A stretch of DNA of 9,729 bases, from NCBI GenBank assembly GCA_023461135.1, contig JAEWNX010000263.1, forward strand, positions 1 to 9,729, in the 5' to 3' direction. The stretch is from Pseudomonadota bacterium. Its GTDB lineage: Bacteria; Pseudomonadota; Alphaproteobacteria; Caulobacterales; Aquidulcibacteraceae. Each line of letters begins with the position of its first letter. The first letter of the stretch is position 1. The position numbers and the translations under genes are program-made. The notes under the pieces are model-generated. The model made no database searches, was not told the DNA's origin, and was given only the letters and a program-made list of their open reading frames with translations. This document shows, one piece after another, positions 1 to 6,209 of this stretch.

Positions 1-712
1 CGTAGAAAACGCTCGTCCAGGTGCGCCAACGGTGGGCGAAGAGACGCGCCGTGGAGCGCACGCCAACCAGCGCGTCGTCCTCGCGGTCCTGCAGCGCGTA
101 GATGGTGTCGTAGCCGATGGTCCAGCAGATGCAGCCTGCATAGAGTGCGATCGCCTCCATCGGCACGCCTTGCTGTTGCGAAACGGCCGCGCCGCCGACG
201 AGGGCGCCCCACGAGAACACGATGCCCAGCCACGCTTGCGGCCACCAGGTGATCCGCTTCATCAGCGGATAGAGGGCGACGAGCGGGATCGCGATCAGCG
301 CTACGATTTGCGCGAGGCGTGGCAGCGTCAGCAGCACAACAAGGCCGATCAGGCACTGCGCAATCAGCCAAGCCCATGCGGCCTTCAAGGACACGGCGCC
401 GGAGGGGAGGGGGCGCAGACGCGTGCGTTCGACTTTCGCGTCGATGTCACGATCCAGAATGTCGTTGTAAGTGCAGCCCGCGCCGCGCATGGCGATGGCG
501 CCGGCGAGAAAGACCAAAGCGTAGCGCATGTCTTCCCAGAAAAACCCGTAACCCGTGCGCGAAACGGCGACGCCCATCCAGCACGGCAGCAGCAGCAATT
601 GCCAGCCGATCGGGCGGTCTAGCCGCGAGAGCTGCGCGAACGGCTTCCAGGCGCGCGGCAGCGCGTCGGTCCAATGTTGCTTCAGCGCATCGGCGGGTTT
701 CAAATCCGTCAC
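1..712 (-). CDS. ubiA: 4-hydroxybenzoate polyprenyltransferase UbiA (3' end cut by window)
   Basis: UbiA is an inner-membrane, Mg-dependent aromatic prenyltransferase that attaches the polyprenyl tail to 4-hydroxybenzoate in ubiquinone synthesis. The visible 237 codons carry both family aspartate motifs: NDILDRDID at residues 83-91, inside the very typical string MRGAGCTYNDILDRD, and YDTIYALQDREDD at 201-213, which bind the Mg-diphosphate of the donor. YPLMKRITWWPQAWLG, also characteristic of UbiA rather than of other prenyltransferases, lies between them. Hydrophobic membrane stretches fill the spaces between motifs. The start is the GTG at 712-710: the frame is closed by TAA at 742-740 and no ATG lies between. 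The Shine-Dalgarno sequence is weak. The family is about 290-315 residues, so roughly the last 55-75 are missing at the window edge, with no sign of damage. The upstream gene is divergent. Confidence 0.96.
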   Translation of the reverse strand, partial: MTDLKPADALKQHWTDALPRAWKPFAQLSRLDRPIGWQLLLLPCWMGVAVSRTGYGFFWEDMRYALVFLAGAIAMRGAGCTYNDILDRDIDAKVERTRLRPLPSGAVSLKAAWAWLIAQCLIGLVVLLTLPRLAQIVALIAIPLVALYPLMKRITWWPQAWLGIVFSWGALVGGAAVSQQQGVPMEAIALYAGCICWTIGYDTIYALQDREDDALVGVRSTARLFAHRWRTWTSVFY

Positions 713-1039
713 ATGGCGGTGATGCGCGCCGCTTTTGCTTTACGCAAGGCGACGAAAAGCGTATCTGACCCGTCCTTTCTTGGAGTAGCGAATGGCCGTC
801 CGCCTTAAATAACTCCGGCGCCGCGAACGGACGCCGATAGATCTGAGAGCGCGCGACCCGCCGCTCCGATCTTGCATTCCCGAAGCCCTTCCTAAAACAA
901 GGTGGGCGGGCGATAGGGAAATCCGCTTCGCCGAGCCGCAGAGTGGGCCGACTGGTTTCACGCCTCGCGCTTCGTTCTCATTCCAATCGAGCTGTCGCCG
1001 CCTCGCATGCGGCCGCGCTCCCATCTCTTTGGTGCTCAC
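713..1039. other. Divergent intergenic region between ubiA and ABC exporter
   Basis: This 327-bp non-coding stretch separates the divergent starts of ubiA and the ABC exporter, so both promoters should lie here. I see no convincing -35/-10 pair, operator, riboswitch fold or RNA gene. A plus-strand six-codon reading frame at 792-812 has a GGAG seven bases upstream, but nothing else supports it. If the exporter really starts at the upstream ATG at 1007, the gap shrinks to 294 bp. Confidence 0.5.
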
Positions 1040-2854
1040 ATGAGCGACGCATATATCGACGACGATTCAGAACGCTCTGGGCGCAGCGCGAGCTTGGGCC
1101 AAGTGGCTGCGTTCATGTGGAAACATTATGCGCAGCAGCCGGGCAAGCTTGCTCTGTTCGGGCTGTTTTTCGGCGCGGCGGTCGCCGCCGACCTGGCGTT
1201 TCCCTACGCCTCGGCGCGGCTTGTCGAAGCCCAGGCGCAGGGACCGCCGGAGCAAGGCGCCCCCGCTGCCGCTTATGGCTACGGCGTGCTGGCGTTCGTT
1301 GCGTTCGTTTTCTACCTCTCGCGCAATATCGGCGTGCGGTTCTGGATTCCGTTCGCGTCCAACAACATGGAGCGGATCGTCACCGAGGCTTTCCGGGATG
1401 TGCAGCGCTTCTCCGCCGACTGGCACGCCGACAATTTCGCCGGATCGACAGTGCGCCGCGTCTCCCGCGCCATGAACGCCTACGACACCATTTCCGACAC
1501 GTTGGTTTGGTACATGCTGCCGGCGGGCGCGGTGTTGCTTGGCATTACCGTGCTGACGTTCCTCCAGTGGCCGATGATCGGGCTCTTCACCGGATTGGCC
1601 ATCGCGGGGTTTTTGCTGGCGACCTATCTGATGGGCCGCTTCTACGTTGCCGAGGCGTTGCGCCGTTACATCAAGGCGGACACTGCGATTGGCGCGGCGC
1701 TCGCGGACGCGGTCACATCGAACGCGACCGTGAAGGCGTTCGGGGCCGAGGCGCGCGAGCAGAAGAACTTTGACGCGGTCGTCGGCCATTGGCGTCAGGA
1801 AGCCAACCGCACTTGGCGGCGTTCGACCGACTCGTGGGTGCTGCAGAACATGCTGCTGTTCCTGTTGCAGGCGGGTTTGCTGGGGCTGGTGCTCCTGGAA
1901 TGGAGCCGCGGCCAGGCAACGGCCGGCGACGCGGTGTTTGCAATCACGTCGTTCCTGCTCGTATCGGGCTATCTGCGCACGCTCGGCGAGAACGTGCAGA
2001 ACATGCAGAAGGGCATCGCCGACATCGAGGACGTCGTCGCCTACTCGCTTGAGAAGGCGGAGGTGCTCGATCGACCCGCAGCGAACGCGTTTGCGCCCAA
2101 CTCGGGGCACATCGTGTTCGATGCGGTGTCGTTCGGCTACAAGAACGCTGCAGGCAATCTCTACGATGACTTCTCCCTGGAGATCGCTCCCGGGGAGACG
2201 GTTGCGCTGGTCGGGCCCACAGGCTCGGGCAAGTCGACGTTCGTGAAACTTGTGCAGCGTCTCTATGACGTGGATGCAGGCGCGATCCTGATCGACGGGC
2301 AGGACGTGCGCTCGGTGACGCAAGCAAGCTTGCGCCGCTCCATAGCGCTCGTGCCGCAGGATCCGGCGCTGTTCCACCGATCGTTGCGCGAGAACATCGC
2401 CTACGCGCGCCCGGACGCGTCGATGGAGGATGTGATCGCGTGCGCCAAACGCGCGCGTGCGCACGATTTCATCGAGAAGCTGCCGCTCGGCTACGACACG
2501 GAAGTGGGCGAACGCGGCGTCAAGCTCTCCGGGGGCGAACGTCAACGGGTGGCGCTGGCGCGCGCCTTCCTGGCGGACGCGCCGATCCTGATCCTGGACG
2601 AAGCGACCTCGTCGCTCGACGTGGAGACGGAGCGTGAGGTGCAGGAGGCAATGGCTGAGTTGAAAGCGGGACGCACGACGATCGTCATCGCGCATCGGCT
2701 CTCCACCGTGCGCGAGGCGGACCGCATCCTCGTCTTCAACCAGGGCCGCATCGTCGAGCAGGGCAAGCACGCCGAGCTGATCACGGCGCGCGGGCTCTAT
2801 GCGAAACTCAATGCGATGAGCCGGGGCGAGATGCTGGCCGAGGAGGCAGCCTAG
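1040..2854 (+). CDS. ABC exporter, fused permease and ATP-binding protein (MsbA/ABCB-like half transporter)
   Basis: This is a half-size ABC exporter of about 604 residues. The family works as a homodimer in the inner membrane and uses ATP to move lipids, drugs or peptides outward; the substrate cannot be read from the sequence. Residues about 35-330 form the six-helix permease. The C-terminal nucleotide-binding domain is complete: Walker A GPTGSGKST at 392-400 (K398), Q-loop VPQDP with Q440, signature LSGGERQ at 496-502, Walker B LILDE with D520/E521 followed by the D-loop SSLD, and H-loop H552 in IAHRLST. All catalytic residues are intact. I chose the ATG at 1040 (protein begins MSDAYIDDD); an in-frame ATG at 1007 would add 11 residues, and neither start has a clear Shine-Dalgarno sequence. 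The gene diverges from ubiA and its stop overlaps that of the next, convergent gene. Confidence 0.93.
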   Translation: MSDAYIDDDSERSGRSASLGQVAAFMWKHYAQQPGKLALFGLFFGAAVAADLAFPYASARLVEAQAQGPPEQGAPAAAYGYGVLAFVAFVFYLSRNIGVRFWIPFASNNMERIVTEAFRDVQRFSADWHADNFAGSTVRRVSRAMNAYDTISDTLVWYMLPAGAVLLGITVLTFLQWPMIGLFTGLAIAGFLLATYLMGRFYVAEALRRYIKADTAIGAALADAVTSNATVKAFGAEAREQKNFDAVVGHWRQEANRTWRRSTDSWVLQNMLLFLLQAGLLGLVLLEWSRGQATAGDAVFAITSFLLVSGYLRTLGENVQNMQKGIADIEDVVAYSLEKAEVLDRPAANAFAPNSGHIVFDAVSFGYKNAAGNLYDDFSLEIAPGETVALVGPTGSGKSTFVKLVQRLYDVDAGAILIDGQDVRSVTQASLRRSIALVPQDPALFHRSLRENIAYARPDASMEDVIACAKRARAHDFIEKLPLGYDTEVGERGVKLSGGERQRVALARAFLADAPILILDEATSSLDVETEREVQEAMAELKAGRTTIVIAHRLSTVREADRILVFNQGRIVEQGKHAELITARGLYAKLNAMSRGEMLAEEAA

Positions 2855-3219
2855 GCGGGCGGGAAGTCTGCGGGCGGTTGCGCGTCAAACAGCGTAACCG
2901 TCCACAGCGCCGTGAGCGCGAGCATGATCCAGCTCCAGTAGCGCACGGGCACGAACAGCAGGTCTCCCGCATTGCCGCCGAATTCGAAACGCTCGCCGGT
3001 GGCTTCGTCGATCAGCGTGCGCGTGGCTTTGCCTTCGCGCCACTTGGCGACGACGTCCATCAGCACGGTGGCGAGCAGCCCGCAGATCAAATAGCCGGCC
3101 GACATCGCCGGGCCGTACGCCATTGCGGCGTTGCGCATCAGGGCGTCGCCCACCGCGACGCCGCCGATGAACGCGGCAAACCCAAGCCCCAGAACCGCGA
3201 GGCCCCAACCTGACCACAT
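2851..3219 (-). CDS. Small membrane protein of unknown function (three predicted helices)
   Basis: I do not recognise this 122-residue protein. Three hydrophobic stretches are visible at residues about 5-25, 38-58 and 95-111. Between the second and third lies a short polar segment of about 35 residues containing LIDEATGERFEFGG and then LLFVPVRYWSWIM, which leads into the last helix. That pattern looks like a conserved membrane-proximal motif, but I cannot name the family. The tail is proline-rich (PPADFPPA). The ATG at 3219 has a good Shine-Dalgarno sequence, AGGGGG at 3231-3226 with a six-base spacer. It starts 48 bp after the gshA stop on the same strand, so it is probably co-transcribed with gshA. 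Its TAG overlaps the TAG of the convergent ABC exporter. Reality as a gene is supported by spacing, ribosome site and membrane-protein composition. Confidence 0.78.
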   Translation of the reverse strand: MWSGWGLAVLGLGFAAFIGGVAVGDALMRNAAMAYGPAMSAGYLICGLLATVLMDVVAKWREGKATRTLIDEATGERFEFGGNAGDLLFVPVRYWSWIMLALTALWTVTLFDAQPPADFPPA

Positions 3220-3267
3220 GGCCGTCCCCCTGACGCCGTCAAATGGTCGGCGGGGCGGTATTCGCTG

Positions 3268-4638
3268 TCAATACGCGCAGGCCTTGAACACCGCGCGCAC
3301 GTCGCCGCCCCATTCGGTCTTGTAGCGCTCGATCAGGCGCTCGGCCGGCGTCACGCCGGAGGCGGCGATGTCGTCCAGCTCGGTGAGGAAGTGCGTCTCG
3401 TCTTCCCCGGACTTGTCCGAGCGCGCGCGCGAGCGCAGGCCTTGACGCGAGATCGCCAGCGCCGCTTGGGCGATGTTCTGCGCGCTGCTGCCGCGGATGG
3501 GCGCCTTGAGGCCGAGCGCCGGCACGGCGCGGCGCAGCGCTTCGCGGTCTTCCGCCGTCCAGCTCTTCACCAGCGACCAGGCCGCTTCGAGCGCCGCGTC
3601 ATCATGCAGAATGCCGGCCCAGAACGCCGGCAGCGCGCACAGGCGCGACCACGGACCGGAATCTGCGCCGCGCATTTCGAGATACGTCTTCAGCCGCACT
3701 TCCGGGAAAATCGTGGTGAGGTGATCTTCCCAATCCTTCTTCGTCGGTCGCTCACCCGGCAGCGCCGGCAACTTGCCGTCCATAAACGCGCGAAAACTTT
3801 GGCCTGACGCGTCGATGTATTTGCCGTCGCGATAGACGAAGTACATCGGCACATCGAGCGCGTATTCGGCGTAGCGCTCAAACCCCATGCCGGGTTCGAA
3901 CACGAACGGCAGCATGCCGGTGCGGTCGGGATCGGTGTCGGTCCAGATGTGGCCGCGATAGGAGAGAAAGCCGTTGAGCCGTCCTTCGGCGAACGGCGAA
4001 TTGGCGAACAACGCGGTGGCGATCGGCTGCAGCGCGAGCGAGACGCGAAACTTCTTCACCATGTCGGCTTCGGAGCCGAAGTCGTGGTTGGTCTGCACAG
4101 TACACGAGCGGAACATCATCTGCCGCCCGAGCCGCCCGACCTTCTGCATGTAGTCGCGCATGATCTTGTAGCGGCCCTTCGGCATGATCGGCGTCTCGTC
4201 GAGCGACCAGAGCGGCGAAAAGCCCAGGCCGAGAAATGAGATGCCCATCTGGCCGGCGACATCGCGAAGTTGGGACAGGTGCTGGCCCGTCTCCGCGCAG
4301 GTCTGGTGCAGATGTTCAAGGGGGGCGCCGGAGAGTTCGAACTGGCCGCCGGGCTCAAGTGTGATCGAGGAGCTGTTGTCTTCCGCCAGCGCGATCGTTT
4401 TTGCGCCTTCCTTGACGCGCTTCCATTTGTACTTGTCCGCCAGGTTGTCGAGCAGCGCGCCGATGCCGCGTTCGCCCTCGTAAGGCACGGGTTCGAGCGT
4501 GTCCGGATAGAAGGCGAACTTCTCGTGCTCGGTGCCGATCCGCCAAGTGGATCGATCGGGCTTCGAGCCGCTCTCCAAATGGGCGACAAGATCCCTGAAG
4601 CCCGTCAGCACCGGGGCCTCTTCTTTCGCTTTGGCCAA
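3268..4638 (-). CDS. gshA: Glutamate-cysteine ligase, plant/proteobacterial type (GCS2 fold)
   Basis: This enzyme joins glutamate and cysteine with ATP, the first step of glutathione synthesis, in the cytoplasm. The 456-residue product matches the plant-type ligase along its length: RIGTEHEKF at 33-41, [10 protein letters not shown] at 95-104, [17 protein letters not shown] around C179, then [55 protein letters not shown] and RLCALPAFW. Measured against my memory of the Arabidopsis enzyme, C114 and C334 stand where the redox disulfide C186-C406 lies, while the plant-only pair C349/C364 is replaced by A277 and A292. I start it at the TTG at 4638-4636, which has GGGAGG six bases upstream and gives the family's usual length; an upstream in-frame start at 4698 would add 20 basic residues unlike the family. 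rsmE ends 64 bp upstream on the same strand, a common alphaproteobacterial pairing. Confidence 0.96.
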   Translation of the reverse strand: MAKAKEEAPVLTGFRDLVAHLESGSKPDRSTWRIGTEHEKFAFYPDTLEPVPYEGERGIGALLDNLADKYKWKRVKEGAKTIALAEDNSSSITLEPGGQFELSGAPLEHLHQTCAETGQHLSQLRDVAGQMGISFLGLGFSPLWSLDETPIMPKGRYKIMRDYMQKVGRLGRQMMFRSCTVQTNHDFGSEADMVKKFRVSLALQPIATALFANSPFAEGRLNGFLSYRGHIWTDTDPDRTGMLPFVFEPGMGFERYAEYALDVPMYFVYRDGKYIDASGQSFRAFMDGKLPALPGERPTKKDWEDHLTTIFPEVRLKTYLEMRGADSGPWSRLCALPAFWAGILHDDAALEAAWSLVKSWTAEDREALRRAVPALGLKAPIRGSSAQNIAQAALAISRQGLRSRARSDKSGEDETHFLTELDDIAASGVTPAERLIERYKTEWGGDVRAVFKACAY

Positions 4639-4644
4639 ACCATC

Positions 4645-4650
4645 CCTCCC
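4645..4650 (-). promoter_or_regulatory. Shine-Dalgarno site deciding the TTG start of gshA
   Basis: On the minus strand GGGAGG is followed by six bases and then TTG. Upstream in-frame starts lack such a site. The product starting here reads MAKAKEEAP and aligns with the usual N-terminus of the family. Confidence 0.7.
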
Positions 4651-4702
4651 GGCGCTTTTGCGTGCGGCGGATGTGGAGACTACGGCGCGGACGCGCAAGC
4701 TG

Positions 4703-5479
4703 TTACGGCTCGCGCCAGTCGCCCCAAACCGATTGGATAACGCTCAACGCGGCGATCACGGCTGTCTCGGCGCGCAAGATGCGCGGGCCGAGCGACACGG
4801 CAATGACGTAGGGCAACCCGTGCAGCATGCGGCGTTCTTCTGCGGCGAAGCCGCCCTCGGGGCCGATGAGGAGGGCGAGCTTGCTGGGACCGCCGGCGGG
4901 GCCCATGGGCAGCGCCTCCAGGATCGGCCGCGCCCGTCCGTGCTGTCCGCCCCATGGTTCGCCCTCTGCATCGCCTGCTTCATCCGCGAAGATCAGCGGG
5001 CGCGCGGCGTCCCATCCGTCCAACGCTCTTGCGAGCGTCAGCGGTTCGAGAATCTCCGGCGCATCGAAGCGTTCGGTCTGCTCAGCCGCATCGCGCGCAA
5101 TCACGTGCAGACGATCCAGCCGCACGGTCTCCGCGATCGTGCGCTGCGTGAGCACGGGGCGCATGCGGCGCACGCCTAGTTCAGTGGCTTTCTCCACGAT
5201 TAGATCTGTTGCGTGCCGCTTCACAGGCGCGAACAGCAGATCAAGATCGCGCGTCGCACGCGGTGGGCGCAGGAAATCCTCCACCTGCACGTTCATGCTG
5301 CGCTTCGTCTTCGCCGTGACGCGTGCGCGCCATTCGCCCTCCGCGGCGTTGAACACGCGAAGCGCATCGCCCGCATCGAGCCGCAGCACCGTCCCGACGT
5401 GGCGGGCTTGCGCCTCGTCGAGCGTGATCTCGGCGCCAGTCTTCAGCGTCGCATCCATCATCAGGCGCGGATTAGCCAT
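4703..5479 (-). CDS. rsmE: 16S rRNA (uracil(1498)-N(3))-methyltransferase RsmE
   Basis: RsmE uses S-adenosylmethionine to methylate N3 of U1498 in 16S rRNA of the assembled small subunit. The 258-residue product has the family's architecture: an N-terminal PUA-like RNA-binding part (about residues 1-75, with [19 protein letters not shown]) and a C-terminal SPOUT methyltransferase domain. The domain shows [17 protein letters not shown], then LLIGPEGGF (G206-G210) and [12 protein letters not shown] (L230-A240). These last two strings form the knotted cofactor-binding loops. The family is about 240-250 residues, so the ATG at 5479 fits. Its Shine-Dalgarno sequence is poor, however, and a perfect AGGAGGTGA stands four bases before an in-frame TTG at 5530-5528, which would add 17 residues. 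The gene heads the minus-strand run rsmE-gshA-membrane protein and diverges from the GNAT gene. Confidence 0.95.
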   Translation of the reverse strand: MANPRLMMDATLKTGAEITLDEAQARHVGTVLRLDAGDALRVFNAAEGEWRARVTAKTKRSMNVQVEDFLRPPRATRDLDLLFAPVKRHATDLIVEKATELGVRRMRPVLTQRTIAETVRLDRLHVIARDAAEQTERFDAPEILEPLTLARALDGWDAARPLIFADEAGDAEGEPWGGQHGRARPILEALPMGPAGGPSKLALLIGPEGGFAAEERRMLHGLPYVIAVSLGPRILRAETAVIAALSVIQSVWGDWREP

Positions 5480-5588
5480 GACGACTAGCTGCCAAGCGCC
5501 GTGAGCGGGCGCAACAGCCGAGGGAGACAAGTCACCTCCTGCGGGCGCCGGATTGCGCGGCGGCGGACGTCGCGCAATGCTTCGCGCA
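5480..5588. promoter_or_regulatory. Divergent promoter region between rsmE and the GNAT gene
   Basis: This 109-bp gap must hold promoters for both directions because the genes point away from each other. I could not pick out convincing promoter elements. It contains AGGAGGTGA on the minus strand at 5540-5532, an exact anti-16S match discussed under rsmE. It also has a short near-tandem copy of TCGCGCAATG at 5570 and 5582, which supplies the two candidate ATG starts of the GNAT gene. Confidence 0.45.
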
Positions 5589-6119
5589 ATGGGAAATACG
5601 CTCGACCATCCCCTGTACACGCCGCGGCTCCGTATCGAGCCGGTGACGCCGGCGCTGGCGCAGGCCGCGCGCGCCGGACAGGCGGCCTTCGCGGACGTGC
5701 TCGGCGCGGACGCGCCAGCCGAGTGGTGCGCGTCCAGCCTGCAGTTGCTGGCGCGTTCCATTCCGGAGGCTTGGGCCAAGGCGGCGCCCACCCGCGCGGT
5801 GGCCATTCACCGCGGCGAAGGCGTGGTCATCGGCGACGTGCGCTTTGAGCCCTCGCTTCGCGCCGCGCGCGAGTTCGAGATCGGCTACTCGATCGCCCGG
5901 AGCCGCCGGCGGCAAGGCTATGCCGTCGAAGCCACAGGCGCAGTGGTCGACTGGCTGTTCGAGGACGGCGGCGCTGAGAGCGTGCTCGCCGGTTGCGACA
6001 GCCGGAACGTGGCCTCGGTGCGTACGCTGCGGCGGCTTGGCTTCTGGCTCGATTCCAACCCCGCCCAGACCTTCTGGTGGGTGCTGACCCCGGACCTGCG
6101 CACGTCTACGCGCGCTTGA
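5589..6119 (+). CDS. GNAT family N-acetyltransferase (RimJ/RimL-like)
   Basis: This 176-residue protein looks like a RimJ/RimL-type acetyltransferase, which moves acetyl from acetyl-CoA to an amino group; the acceptor (protein N-terminus, amino acid, polyamine or drug) cannot be told. It begins with LYTPRLRIEPVTP, the usual first strand of this group. EFEIGYSIARSRRRQGYA at 95-112 is motif A with the pyrophosphate-binding R-x-x-G-Y-A turn, and SRNVASVRTLRRLGFW at 138-153 is the motif B region holding the conserved Asn and the LGF end. The ATG at 5589 gives the usual N-terminus; ATG at 5577 would add four residues. Neither has a clear ribosome site. It ends 90 bp before the peptide transporter on the same strand, so shared transcription is possible but not shown. 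Confidence 0.88.
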   Translation: MGNTLDHPLYTPRLRIEPVTPALAQAARAGQAAFADVLGADAPAEWCASSLQLLARSIPEAWAKAAPTRAVAIHRGEGVVIGDVRFEPSLRAAREFEIGYSIARSRRRQGYAVEATGAVVDWLFEDGGAESVLAGCDSRNVASVRTLRRLGFWLDSNPAQTFWWVLTPDLRTSTRA

Positions 6120-6209
6120 ACCCGATCCATCGCTCTGCTTGTGTGCGCCCGAGGGAGGGGCGCGCGCCAGCGCCTGACGAACAAGCGCGCACGCGCTGGG
6201 AGAGAATTC

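Noticed and set aside
32..622. Plus-strand open frame over ubiA
   Set aside because: The minus strand encodes unmistakable UbiA motifs, so this frame is a shadow.
792..812. Six-codon plus-strand leader-like frame (MAVRLK) with GGAG upstream
   Set aside because: Too short, more than 220 bp from the exporter start, and no attenuator structure follows it.
872..898. Possible promoter TTGCAT with TAAAAC
   Set aside because: Spacing is only 15 bases and both boxes match poorly; chance occurrence is likely.
1067..2770. 567-codon open frame antisense to the ABC exporter
   Set aside because: It mirrors a gene with clear ABC motifs, is rich in Arg/His/Gln, and shows no domain. It is a codon-bias shadow in GC-rich DNA.
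6145..6163. Six-pair hairpin GCGCCC/GGGCGC between the GNAT and transporter genes
   Set aside because: Short stem without T tract in GC-rich DNA; not enough to call a terminator.
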